Part shown: positions 24,147 through 34,525 of the stretch, in pieces
Layout: every line of letters starts with the position of its first letter
Numbering within the stretch: the stretch's first letter is position 1
NCBI RefSeq assembly: GCF_000420525.1
Contig: NZ_ATVC01000024.1
Location: 1-34,525, forward strand
Origin: Aquaspirillum serpens DSM 68
Lineage (GTDB): Bacteria; Pseudomonadota; Gammaproteobacteria; Burkholderiales; Aquaspirillaceae
Direction: 5' to 3'
DNA length: 34,525 nucleotides
The notes under the pieces: generated by a model
What the model was told of the DNA's origin: nothing
The model's input: only the letters and a program-made list of their open reading frames with translations
Database searches by the model: none
Made by a program: the position numbers and the translations under genes

Positions 24147-24176
24147 TTGACGTGAATGGCAGGCCTCCCGTACAAT
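24147..24176 (+). promoter_or_regulatory. Promoter of the atp operon
   Basis: TTGACG (24147-24152) and TACAAT (24171-24176) are 18 bases apart, 35 bases past the parB stop. It resembles the mnmG promoter in both boxes, spacing and an 11-base identity at the -10 side. It implies that atpI is translated from a start downstream of about 24183. Confidence 0.75.
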
Positions 24177-24202
24177 CCAGCGGTTTTGATTTGGCGCCAG
24201 AC

Positions 24203-25368
<1,166 letters not shown>

Positions 25369-25374
25369 TTTTCT

Positions 25375-25407
25375 GGGTTGATGCTGTGTGTAACACTGCA
25401 TCAACCC
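25375..25407 (+). promoter_or_regulatory. Strong mRNA hairpin in the atpB-atpE gap
   Basis: GGGTTGATGC (25375-25384) pairs perfectly with GCATCAACCC (25398-25407). A further GTGT/ACAC pairing lies inside after one mismatch, leaving a 3-base loop. A T-rich stretch (GTGTTTTTTTCGTGTTTTTC, 25418-25437) and AGGAG then precede atpE. This may stabilise the downstream message and, with the T-rich leader, favour high c-subunit synthesis. Confidence 0.6.
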
Positions 25408-25459
25408 TAATAACCGTGTTTTTTTCGTGTTTTTCTTAACCATCCTTGACTTGATTTAG

Positions 25460-25750
<291 letters not shown>

Positions 25751-25802
25751 TCCTTGAGGCCGCACAGCGGATGTCGTTGTTGAACTAAGGAGGAAAACAA
25801 GC

Positions 25803-26273
25803 GTGGATATCAACGCAACACTGCTAGGGCAGGCGATTACTTTCGCCATCCTAGTGTGGTTCACCATGAAATTTGTTTGGCCTCCGCTTACTAACATGAT
25901 GGATGAGCGTGCCAAGCGCATCGCTGACGGTTTGGCTGCTGCAGAACGCGGCAAGCAAGATCTCGAACAGGCTTCCAAGCGTGTCGAAGAACAGATCCGT
26001 CAAGCGAAGCAACAGGCAACTGAACTGGTAATGGCTGCTGAAAAGCGTGCTAACCAGATCATTGAAGAGGCGAAACAAGCTGCGAAGGTCGAAGGTGAGA
26101 AAATTATCACCGACGCCCGTGCTGAGATTGGTCAAGAAGTACAACGAGCGAAAGAAGCTCTGCGTGCTCAAGTGGCCGATATCACTGTCGCTGGTGCAGA
26201 GAAGATTCTGCGCCGCGAAATCGATGCAGCTAAACACGCTGATTTGTTGGCTTCCATCAAAGCGGAGTTGTAA
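25803..26273 (+). CDS. atpF: ATP synthase F0 subunit b
   Basis: This 156-residue peripheral stalk subunit has a single N-terminal membrane helix ([20 protein letters not shown], then PPL), followed by a long charged coiled coil ending near the C-terminus. It dimerises and ties F1 to F0 through delta. The start is GTG with AGGAGG eleven bases upstream. The length equals that of E. coli AtpF (156). Confidence 0.97.
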   Translation: MDINATLLGQAITFAILVWFTMKFVWPPLTNMMDERAKRIADGLAAAERGKQDLEQASKRVEEQIRQAKQQATELVMAAEKRANQIIEEAKQAAKVEGEKIITDARAEIGQEVQRAKEALRAQVADITVAGAEKILRREIDAAKHADLLASIKAEL

Positions 26274-26280
26274 TTACCCC

Positions 26281-26817
26281 ATGGCAGAGCTCATTACCGT
26301 AGCAAGGCCCTACGCCGAAGCGGTATTCCGGTTGGCCAAAGAAGAGAAGCGTCTCCCCGCATGGAGCGAGGCGCTGGCTTGGCTGTCGGCTGTGGTTAGC
26401 CACCCCGACGTACAAGGGATCGTGACCCATCCGGAACGTACCCCCGACGAGGTCGAAAAGTTGTTGGCCGGTTTGATTGGTGATCGTGCCGATGCACAGG
26501 TGAAAAACCTGCTCAGCGCTTTGGCTGAGAACCACCGTCTAACGCTGCTACCGGAAATTGCCAGCCAGTTTGAACTCCTGAAGAAGCAGGAAGAAGGTGT
26601 GCTCGATGTAGTCGTGACATCCGCCTTCCCGCTCACCGAAACCCAAGCCGCCGAGCTTGCCGAAACGCTGAAAGCCAAATACGGCAAGCAGGTTGCTCTG
26701 ACCTCGAAAGTCGATCCCGAACTCATTGGCGGGGTTTGCCTGCAGGTGGGGGATGACGTGATTGATGCGTCGGTGCGCGGCAAACTGCACGCAATGGCGG
26801 TAAGCCTCAAAAGTTAG
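26281..26817 (+). CDS. atpH: ATP synthase F1 subunit delta
   Basis: This 178-residue subunit links the b stalk to the top of alpha. It opens with [19 protein letters not shown] and ends with the OSCP-type segment [25 protein letters not shown] (in two parts: [19 protein letters not shown], then SVRGKL). The ATG at 26281 is 7 bases after the atpF stop. No strong Shine-Dalgarno sequence is seen, so it is probably translated by coupling. Length and position between atpF and atpA are standard. Confidence 0.96.
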   Translation: MAELITVARPYAEAVFRLAKEEKRLPAWSEALAWLSAVVSHPDVQGIVTHPERTPDEVEKLLAGLIGDRADAQVKNLLSALAENHRLTLLPEIASQFELLKKQEEGVLDVVVTSAFPLTETQAAELAETLKAKYGKQVALTSKVDPELIGGVCLQVGDDVIDASVRGKLHAMAVSLKS

Positions 26818-26825
26818 GAGACATC

Positions 26826-28370
26826 ATGCAGTTGAATCCTTCTGAAATCAGCGAGCTTATTCGCGAGAAGATTCAGAACCTGCCGTCCTCGACCGAAGCG
26901 CGTACCACCGGTACCGTCATTTCGGTGACCGACGGTATCGTCCGCATCCATGGTCTGAAAGACGTGATGCAGGGTGAAATGCTCGAATTTACCGGCAATA
27001 CGTTCGGTTTGGCCATGAACTTGGAGCGTGACTCGGTCGGCGCGGTGGTTCTTGGTGAATACGAACATATTTCCGAAGGTTCGGAAGTAAAATGCACCGG
27101 TCGCATTTTGGAAGTGCCAATTGGCCCCGAGCTGGTTGGTCGCGTTGTTGATTCCCTCGGTCGTCCTATTGACGGCAAAGGTCCAATCAACACCAAATTG
27201 ACCTCGCCTCTCGAAAAAGTGGCGCCTGGTGTGATCGCGCGTAAATCAGTTGACCAGCCATTGCAAACTGGCTTGAAGTCGGTTGACTCGATGGTGCCAA
27301 TTGGTCGTGGTCAGCGTGAGTTGATCATTGGTGACCGCCAAACCGGTAAAACTGCCGTTGCTTTGGACGCGATCATCAACCAAAAAGGTACTGGCGTAAT
27401 ATGTATCTATGTTGCAGTGGGTCAAAAGGCCTCCTCGATTGCTAACGTGGTGCGTAAGTTAGAAGAACACGGCGCGATGGGTCACACCATCATCGTCGCG
27501 GCTTCGGCTTCTGATACCGCTGCTTTGCAATTCTTGGCACCTTACGCCGGTTGCACGATGGGTGAATATTTCCGCGACCGTGGCCAAGACGCGCTGATCG
27601 TGTATGACGACTTGTCCAAACAAGCCGTTGCTTACCGTCAGATTTCTTTGCTGTTGCGCCGTCCGCCAGGCCGTGAAGCCTACCCAGGTGACGTGTTCTA
27701 TCTGCACAGCCGTCTGTTAGAGCGTGCTGCTCGTGTGAATGCTGACTATGTTGAAGCCTTCACCAACGGTGAAGTGAAAGGCCAAACCGGTTCTCTGACC
27801 GCGTTGCCAATCATTGAAACCCAAGCCGGTGACGTGTCTGCATTCGTGCCAACCAACGTGATTTCGATTACTGACGGTCAGATCTTCTTGGAAACTGACT
27901 TGTTCAACTCTGGTATCCGTCCTGCTATCAACGCCGGTATTTCCGTGTCGCGTGTTGGTGGTGCAGCGCAAACCAGCGTGATCAAAAAACTGGGCGGTGG
28001 TATTCGTCTGGCTTTGGCTCAGTATCGTGAATTGGCTTCGTTTGCGCAGTTTGCTTCCGATTTGGATGAGACAACCCGTAAACAGTTGCAACACGGTGAA
28101 ATCGTCACTGAGCTGATGAAGCAGAAGCAATTCTCGACACTCAGCGTATCCGAAATGGCGTTGACACTGTATGCCGTGACCAAGGGTTTCTACGAAGGCG
28201 TGCCAGTGAAAAAAGCATTGAGCTTTGAAGCGGCATTCTTGTCGCACATGAAAGCCAACCATGCTGAAGTGCTGGCCGACATCGAGAAAAGCGGCAAGCT
28301 GTCTGACGAGAACGACAAGAAATTGGCTAAGGCGCTCGAATCGTTCAAATCCGGCTACAACTTCGCCTGA
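26826..28370 (+). CDS. atpA: ATP synthase F1 subunit alpha
   Basis: This 514-residue non-catalytic nucleotide-binding subunit has Walker [14 protein letters not shown] near residue 170 and the alpha signature [17 protein letters not shown]. The N-terminal barrel starts at [16 protein letters not shown]. The length is one more than E. coli (513). AGGAG lies six bases before the ATG, nine bases after atpH. Confidence 0.98.
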   Translation: MQLNPSEISELIREKIQNLPSSTEARTTGTVISVTDGIVRIHGLKDVMQGEMLEFTGNTFGLAMNLERDSVGAVVLGEYEHISEGSEVKCTGRILEVPIGPELVGRVVDSLGRPIDGKGPINTKLTSPLEKVAPGVIARKSVDQPLQTGLKSVDSMVPIGRGQRELIIGDRQTGKTAVALDAIINQKGTGVICIYVAVGQKASSIANVVRKLEEHGAMGHTIIVAASASDTAALQFLAPYAGCTMGEYFRDRGQDALIVYDDLSKQAVAYRQISLLLRRPPGREAYPGDVFYLHSRLLERAARVNADYVEAFTNGEVKGQTGSLTALPIIETQAGDVSAFVPTNVISITDGQIFLETDLFNSGIRPAINAGISVSRVGGAAQTSVIKKLGGGIRLALAQYRELASFAQFASDLDETTRKQLQHGEIVTELMKQKQFSTLSVSEMALTLYAVTKGFYEGVPVKKALSFEAAFLSHMKANHAEVLADIEKSGKLSDENDKKLAKALESFKSGYNFA

Positions 28371-28401
28371 TCTTTCCAGACGATACTGAAAGGATTGGGA
28401 T

Positions 28402-29268
28402 ATGGCAGTCGGGAAGGAAATTCGCACCAAGATCAAAAGCGTGCAAAACACGCAGAAGATCACCCGCGCAATGCAGATGGTCGCAACTTCCAAGATGCGT
28501 AAGACGCAAGAGCGTATGCGTCAAGCGCGTCCCTACGCGGAGAAAATCCGCGAGGTGATGGCGCATCTGGCAGAAACCAATACGGATATTAGCCATCCGT
28601 TTTTGGATGCCAGAGACGACGTCAAGCGTGTAGGCATCATTCTGATTTCCTCGGACAAAGGTTTGTGCGGTGGCTTAAATGCAAACGTGTTGCGTCAGTT
28701 CTTTAACGAAGCGCAATCGTTGATGGACAAAGGCGTCGAAATCGACGTCTGCGCCCTCGGTCAAAAAGGCTATACCGCCGCCCAACGTCTGAAGATGAAC
28801 ATTGTGGCGAGCGCAACACATCTGGGGGATACCCCTCAGATGGACAAACTCATCGGCCCGGTGTCGGTGATGTTGAAGGCTTATCAAGAAGGTCGCATCG
28901 ACGCTCTGCACATCGTGTACTCGAAATTTATCAACACGATGAAACAAGAGCCGAAAAGCGAACAGTTGTTGCCACTTAAGCCGGAAGAGCTCGAACAAGA
29001 ATATCCGTATTCTTGGGAATATCTGTACGAACCGGATATTTCCTCTGTGATCGAGTTTTTGGTGAAACGCTACATTGAGTCCGTGATTTACCAGTCTGTT
29101 GCCGAAAATATGGCATCGGAACAAGCTGCACGGATGGTGGCGATGAAGGCTGCAACTGACAATGCGGCTAATGTGATCGAGACCCTCAAGCTCACCTACA
29201 ACAAGGCCCGTCAGGCAGCGATTACCACCGAACTTTCGGAAATCGTCGCCGGCGCAGCCGCCGTGTAA
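28402..29268 (+). CDS. atpG: ATP synthase F1 subunit gamma
   Basis: This 288-residue central shaft subunit has the N-terminal helix [20 protein letters not shown] and [11 protein letters not shown]. The C-terminal helix is [18 protein letters not shown] followed by [17 protein letters not shown], both conserved in the family. It transmits rotation of the c-ring to the catalytic sites. It lies 31 bases after atpA with AAAGGA before the ATG. Confidence 0.98.
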   Translation: MAVGKEIRTKIKSVQNTQKITRAMQMVATSKMRKTQERMRQARPYAEKIREVMAHLAETNTDISHPFLDARDDVKRVGIILISSDKGLCGGLNANVLRQFFNEAQSLMDKGVEIDVCALGQKGYTAAQRLKMNIVASATHLGDTPQMDKLIGPVSVMLKAYQEGRIDALHIVYSKFINTMKQEPKSEQLLPLKPEELEQEYPYSWEYLYEPDISSVIEFLVKRYIESVIYQSVAENMASEQAARMVAMKAATDNAANVIETLKLTYNKARQAAITTELSEIVAGAAAV

Positions 29269-29297
29269 GGCGCGCGGGAAACAGTATTGATTTATAG

Positions 29298-30683
<1,386 letters not shown>

Positions 30684-30698
30684 TTGAGGGGTTAACCC

Positions 30699-31121
30699 AT
30701 GAGTACGATGCATGTGGAAGTGGTGAGTGCCGAAGCCCAAATTTATTCTGGTGAAGCCGAGTTTTTGGTTGCGCCAGCAGAAATGGGTGAAATCGGTATT
30801 TATCCACGTCATGTGCCGCTCTTGACCCGTATCAAACCTGGTCCGTTGCGCATTCGCGTCGCGGGTCAGGCACAGGAAGTATTGGTGGTAGTGTCTGGTG
30901 GCATGATGGAAGTGCAACCAAATGCGATTACCGTGCTGGCAGATACGGCGATTCGCGGTGAAGAGCTGGATGAGCAGCGTGCGCTTGAAGCCAAGAAAGC
31001 GGCTGAAGCAGAATTGGCAAAAGCCTCTGATGATAAAGATGTGGCACAAGCTCGTGCTGCGCTGAAACAGGCCATTGCCGAACTGCACGCGCTGGAATAT
31101 CTGCGCAAGCGGGTACACTAA
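30699..31121 (+). CDS. atpC: ATP synthase F1 subunit epsilon
   Basis: This 140-residue rotor subunit couples F1 to the c-ring and inhibits ATP hydrolysis. The N-terminal beta sandwich has MHVEVVSAEAQIYSGEAEFL, then GEIGIYPRHVPLLTRIKPG. The C-terminal helical hairpin begins at LDEQRALEAKKAAEAELAKA. It ends the atp operon and is followed by a strong terminator. Confidence 0.97.
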   Translation: MSTMHVEVVSAEAQIYSGEAEFLVAPAEMGEIGIYPRHVPLLTRIKPGPLRIRVAGQAQEVLVVVSGGMMEVQPNAITVLADTAIRGEELDEQRALEAKKAAEAELAKASDDKDVAQARAALKQAIAELHALEYLRKRVH

Positions 31122-31144
31122 CCGTAGTGAGCATTTACGGTGTG

Positions 31145-31180
31145 ACGGGCTGTTACTGATTCAGTAACAGCCCGTTTTTC
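31145..31180 (+). terminator. Intrinsic terminator of the atp operon
   Basis: ACGGGCTGTTAC pairs with GTAACAGCCCGT (31145-31156/31164-31175), with a short loop and TTTTTC at the end. It separates atpC from glmU, which must have its own promoter in 31181-31216; no clear boxes are seen there. Confidence 0.93.
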
Positions 31181-31216
31181 GTTTAAGATCTCTATTTTTT
31201 AGTCTGATTATTAAGC

Positions 31217-32593
31217 ATGAATTCTCTTTCGATTGTGATTCTTGCCGCAGGGCAGGGCAAACGGATGCGTTCAGACCTACCTAAGGTGCTGCATACGCTC
31301 GCTGGTCGTTCCTTACTCAGCCATGTGGTGACAACAGCTCGCAGCTTGCAACCACAGCAATTAGTGGTGGTGTATGGTCATGGCGGAGAACAAGTACAAC
31401 AGGCATTTGGTACAGAAACAGATATCCAGTGGGCACATCAAGCGGAGCAATTGGGCACAGGTCATGCGCTACAGCAGGCTTTGCCTTTTCTGCCTAGCGA
31501 TGGCACAACCTTAGTGTTATATGGTGATGTTCCGTTGACCTCAGCAGCAACATTACAACAACTGTTAGCCACTGCTGGTGACCAAGTCGGCTTACTGACC
31601 GATCATCTAGCTCAGCCGCAAGGTTATGGTCGTATCGTTCGTGATACCGCCGGTCAGATTTGTGCCATCGTCGAAGAGAAAGATGCCACACCTGAACAAA
31701 AAACTATCACAGAAATCAATACTGGCATCTTAGCCCTACCTAATCGCTATTTAGCTGGTTGGTTATCGCGTTTATCGAATAGCAATGCACAGGGTGAATA
31801 TTATTTAACCGATGTCATCGCTCTCGCTGTCGCTGATGGAGTGGCGGTACATGGCTGTGTCGTCCCAAGTTCATGGCAAGCTGCAGGGGTCAATAGTAAA
31901 TTACAACTGGCCGAATTAGAGCGTATTTATCAACGGCAACAAGCCAATCTTCTGTTAGAAGCCGGCGTACAACTGGCCGATCCAAACCGCTTTGATCTAC
32001 GAGGTGAACTACGTTGTGGTAAAGATGTATTCATTGATATCAATGTGGTGATTGAAGGTGTCGTTGAGTTAGGTGATGGTGTGACGATTGGGCCAAATTG
32101 TGTCTTACGTGATGTCACGATTGCCGCAGGGACTGAGGTTGCTGCTTTCAGTCATCTACAACAAGCTCAAGTCGGCGCTTCATGTCGTTTAGGGCCATAT
32201 GCCCGTTTACGTCCTGGGGCGGAGCTGGCCGATCAGGTGCATATTGGTAACTTTGTTGAAGTGAAAAAGTCGCACATTGCGCAAGGCAGCAAGGTCAATC
32301 ACTTAAGCTATATTGGTGATGCGGTGATTGGTGCAGGCGTCAATGTCGGGGCAGGAACCATCACTTGTAATTATGACGGTGTAAATAAGTTTACGACACG
32401 AATCGCCGATGGTGCTTTCATTGGGTCTGGCACCATGCTTGTTGCACCTGTTGTCGTGGAAGAAAATGCCACCATCGGTGCTGGCTCGGTCATCAGCAAA
32501 ACCGCACCTGCCAATGCCCTTACCGTTGCTCGCAGCAAGGCTATTACCCTTAGCAATTGGAAACGGCCACAAAAAATAAAGGACGTAAAATGA
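31217..32593 (+). CDS. glmU: Bifunctional UDP-N-acetylglucosamine pyrophosphorylase / glucosamine-1-phosphate N-acetyltransferase GlmU
   Basis: This 458-residue protein acetylates GlcN-1-P and couples the product to UTP, giving UDP-GlcNAc for peptidoglycan and lipopolysaccharide. The N-terminal uridyltransferase shows [18 protein letters not shown] and YGDVPL. The C-terminal part is a left-handed beta-helix of hexapeptide repeats, with the catalytic-His region [20 protein letters not shown] and [11 protein letters not shown]. No strong Shine-Dalgarno sequence lies before the ATG. It is more A/T-rich in third positions than the atp genes. Its stop overlaps the nuclease gene start (ATGA). Confidence 0.97.
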   Translation: MNSLSIVILAAGQGKRMRSDLPKVLHTLAGRSLLSHVVTTARSLQPQQLVVVYGHGGEQVQQAFGTETDIQWAHQAEQLGTGHALQQALPFLPSDGTTLVLYGDVPLTSAATLQQLLATAGDQVGLLTDHLAQPQGYGRIVRDTAGQICAIVEEKDATPEQKTITEINTGILALPNRYLAGWLSRLSNSNAQGEYYLTDVIALAVADGVAVHGCVVPSSWQAAGVNSKLQLAELERIYQRQQANLLLEAGVQLADPNRFDLRGELRCGKDVFIDINVVIEGVVELGDGVTIGPNCVLRDVTIAAGTEVAAFSHLQQAQVGASCRLGPYARLRPGAELADQVHIGNFVEVKKSHIAQGSKVNHLSYIGDAVIGAGVNVGAGTITCNYDGVNKFTTRIADGAFIGSGTMLVAPVVVEENATIGAGSVISKTAPANALTVARSKAITLSNWKRPQKIKDVK

Positions 32594-33291
32594 AACAAAG
32601 TGTATGCCGTTGGTTGGCAGTCCCCCTGTTGGCCTTGGCCTTAACTAACCCAAGTTGGGCTGCAAAAACGATCGAGGGGAAAGTGATTTCTGTTGCCGAT
32701 GGCGACACCTTGACTTTGGTCGATGCCAATCGTGAAAAAGTGAAAGTGCGCTTAGGGCAGATTGACGCTCCCGAATCGGCCATGCCTTACGGTGGCAAAG
32801 CCAAACAAGCTTTGGCAGATAAGGTGTTTGGTAAACAAGTTTCTATCGCGGTAGAAACCAAAGACCGCTATGGCCGTGTGGTGGGTGTGGTATGGCTACA
32901 GGGTAAGGAAATTAACTTGCAGCTATTAGAAGAAGGCATGGCGTGGTGGTATAAGGACTACTCATCCGACAAACGTTACCAAGCTGCACAAGAACAAGCG
33001 CGGCAAGCCAAGAAAGGCCTATGGGAACAGGCCAATCCTCAAGCCCCATGGGAATGGCGCAAACAGCAACGCAGTGGACAGTTTGTCCCCAATAGCTCGG
33101 CCAAAACAGATCCTGCTATTCCACCACTGGTCAAAACCCCACCAGCAGCCAACGGGACTGCCGATTGTCGTAAAACACGCTGCAGTGAAATGCGCGACTG
33201 CGCCGAAGCTAAAGCCGTGTTACAGCAATGCCGTGTGCCTTCGCTAGATAAAGATGGTGACGGTGTGCCATGTGAAGCGTTATGTCGCTAA
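32590..33291 (+). CDS. Secreted thermonuclease (SNase) with C-terminal Excalibur domain
   Basis: This 233-residue protein has a Sec signal peptide ending SWA near residue 24. An SNase domain follows with [16 protein letters not shown], the active-site Arg/Asp pair in [11 protein letters not shown], and the second catalytic Arg in [10 protein letters not shown] Pro/Ala linker leads to a C-terminal Excalibur calcium-binding motif with paired Cys and [10 protein letters not shown]. It should degrade DNA or RNA in the periplasm or outside the cell with Ca2+. The ATG at 32590 has AAAGGA seven bases upstream and overlaps the glmU stop (ATGA), so an in-frame start at 32557 is not needed. Confidence 0.9.
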   Translation: MKQSVCRWLAVPLLALALTNPSWAAKTIEGKVISVADGDTLTLVDANREKVKVRLGQIDAPESAMPYGGKAKQALADKVFGKQVSIAVETKDRYGRVVGVVWLQGKEINLQLLEEGMAWWYKDYSSDKRYQAAQEQARQAKKGLWEQANPQAPWEWRKQQRSGQFVPNSSAKTDPAIPPLVKTPPAANGTADCRKTRCSEMRDCAEAKAVLQQCRVPSLDKDGDGVPCEALCR

Positions 33292-33315
33292 GCACCGACC
33301 AGCAAACCACATAAA

Positions 33316-33340
33316 AAAACCGCCCGTTGTGGGCGGTTTT
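33316..33340. terminator. Bidirectional terminator between the nuclease gene and the TRAP remnant
   Basis: A perfect AAAACCGCCC-N5-GGGCGGTTTT stem has A/T tracts on both sides, so it can stop transcription from either direction. Confidence 0.88.
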
Positions 33341-33354
33341 CAAATCAAAAAGCG

Positions 33355-34179
33355 TTAATTCGTGCTATTTGGTGTTGCTGGTTCGGGTTCGGTGCTTGGC
33401 TCATCCCATGCACTGCCACCACTGCCATAATCATCACCCCCTTGGCTGCCGCCTTGCTCCAACAACTTCAAAGCATCCTCCGAACTGATTTCCTGATTTA
33501 ATTGGCTCTTATTCGGATCGTGGAAAGCCTCGCTGTGGTTTTCATCCATAAAGAAGGTAACGGTTTGAGGGAAAGCCATTGCTATGACCACCATAAATAC
33601 CTGAATCATAAATACCTGAATGATAATAAACGGAATCACTCCGCGATAAATATTCAGTGTCGTTACACTCGGCGGGGCAACGGATTTAAGATAAAACAGG
33701 GCAAAACCAAAAGGTGGGGTGAGGAAACTGGTTTGCATGTTTAATGCAATCAAAATACCAAACCACACCAAATCAATCCCTAATTTATCCGCCACCGGCG
33801 CTAACAGCGGCAGCAAAATAAAGGCAATTTCAAAGAAATCAATGAAAAAGCCAAGGGCAAAAACAATTAGGTTAACGACGATTAAAAAGCCCCAGATACC
33901 GCCGGGAATCGAGGTCATTAAATGTTCAACCCATAAATCACCATCCACAGCGCGGAAAGTCAGGGCAAAAATTGTGGAACCGATCAGAATAAAAATCACA
34001 AAGCTGGTGAGGTGAGTGGTTTGTTTCATCCCTTCCCACAGCAATTTGAAATTTAACCGCCGTTTTAAGGCCGCCAGCACTAACGCACCGACCGCCCCCA
34101 TTGCACCACCTTCGGTTGGGGTGGCGATACCCATAAATAGCGTACCCAATACCAAGAAAATCAGCGCTGTAACGGTCAA
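33355..34179 (-). pseudogene. TRAP transporter large permease (DctM-type), C-terminal part only, truncated by an IS3 element
   Basis: About 270 residues match the second half of DctM-type permeases: GTLFMGIATPTEGGAMGAVGA, the membrane segments around FVIFILIGSTIFALTF and LIVFALGFFIDFFEIAFILLP, and NMQTSFLTPPFGFALFYLK. Full proteins are about 430 residues or more, so roughly the front half is missing. The reading frame runs into the IS at about 34168; the TTG that opens the frame at 34179 is within IS DNA. The last ~65 residues are an unusual acidic, Gly/Ser/Pro-rich tail. The intact protein would import an organic acid with a binding protein and a small permease. Confidence 0.8.
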
Positions 34180-34525
34180 ATTTTTTCGGACAGAGAGATA
34201 GGTTGTGTGTTTGCCATATTCTGTTCGTAGACAGCTGGGGGCAAATAACCCAGAGTTGAATGCAATCGCAGGTTGTTGTAGAACGTCACGATGTAATCAG
34301 CGATATCGCGGATAGCCTCGTTGTGGTTGGCGTAGTCGCGTTGCCAGACGCGTTCCATCTTCAGATTGAGGAAGAATCGCTCCATGACGGCGTTGTCCCA
34401 ACAATTGCCCTTGCGGCTCATGCTCAGTCGTAACCCGTGCTGTTGCAGCAAAGCCTGATGGGCTGCGCTGGCGTATTGGCTGCCACGGTCGGTATGCACA
34501 ATCAGCCCTGCCGGTGGCTTGCGTT
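34168..34525 (-). mobile_element. Right end of an IS3-family insertion sequence, cut by the window edge
   Basis: The element contains the transposase end and probably finishes with ...TTTGACCGTTACA at 34168. IS3-family ends close with CA, and TRAP permease homology resumes immediately after. The exact end is inferred because the opposite end is outside the window. Confidence 0.65.
34176..34525 (-). CDS. IS3-family transposase OrfB (DDE integrase core), C-terminal part
   Basis: The frame is open to the window edge. The visible ~116 residues carry HTDRGSQYAS (second catalytic Asp) and MSRKGNCWDNAVMERFF (catalytic Glu, about 35 residues later). These are followed by the usual YIVTFYNNLRLHSTLGYLPP tail. 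This is the C-terminal half of the rve domain of IS3-family OrfB, which is normally made as an OrfAB frameshift fusion. The N-terminal part lies beyond the window. Confidence 0.93.
   Translation of the reverse strand, partial: RKPPAGLIVHTDRGSQYASAAHQALLQQHGLRLSMSRKGNCWDNAVMERFFLNLKMERVWQRDYANHNEAIRDIADYIVTFYNNLRLHSTLGYLPPAVYEQNMANTQPISLSEKI

Noticed and set aside
26310-26810. Long antisense frames opposite atpH, atpA, atpD and other atp genes
   Set aside because: They are a consequence of the strong codon bias of the atp genes. They have no ribosome binding sites and no recognisable domains, while the sense genes are certain.

Overview
This window is most likely from a betaproteobacterium with a Neisseriales-like gene set, at roughly 50% G+C; a gammaproteobacterium is not excluded. 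The main pointers are the order mnmG-rsmG-parA-parB-atpIBEFHAGDC-glmU, the pilT/yggS-proC-yggT cluster, pyrBI with a separate regulatory chain, and the sbp-cysT-cysW-cysA sulfate operon. This placement is inferred from gene content and order. No rRNA, tRNA or CRISPR array was seen.

Both ends of the window lie in transposable elements. Bases 1-38 are the first 12 codons of a TnpB-like (IS200/IS605, IS1341-type) protein on the minus strand, followed by a hairpin-rich left end. This element interrupts an HD-GYP gene, of which only the tail remains (about 173-348). At the other end, an IS3-family transposase running off the window has removed the front of a TRAP transporter large permease gene.

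Left part (388-5803, minus strand): the methionine importer metN-metI-metQ; a leader of about 430 bp holding a terminator-like hairpin, a 29-codon leader ORF and a possible Cys-rich small protein; a c-type monohaem cytochrome; and yggS-proC-yggT. Going plus from 5851: a PilT-like ATPase coupled to a GGDEF cyclase. Converging on these is a chemoreceptor preceded by an unannotated 58-codon ORF that overlaps its start.

Middle (10050-19737): the sulfate importer operon sbp-cysT-cysW-cysA with a strong terminator; then minus-strand genes for a DUF2892 membrane protein, a YbfB/YjiJ-type MFS permease, pyrB-pyrI, a Tim44-domain membrane protein, the tRNA methyltransferase TrmO and an OlsB-like ornithine acyltransferase.

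Right part (19865-33291, plus strand): a housekeeping block of tRNA and rRNA modification (mnmG, rsmG), chromosome partitioning (parA, parB), the whole F1Fo ATP synthase, glmU for UDP-GlcNAc synthesis, and a secreted thermonuclease with an Excalibur domain. The promoters before mnmG and atpI share an 11-base -10 block and the same 18-base spacing, so the two halves of this block may be co-regulated.

The most interesting non-standard signals are: the apparent attenuator and leader ORF just before metN; the small ORF coupled to the chemoreceptor; hairpins in the sbp-cysT and atpB-atpE gaps; two 8-base G/C homopolymers inside membrane-protein genes; and several perfect inverted repeats in intergenic DNA. 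No large unknown defence or biosynthetic system is visible.
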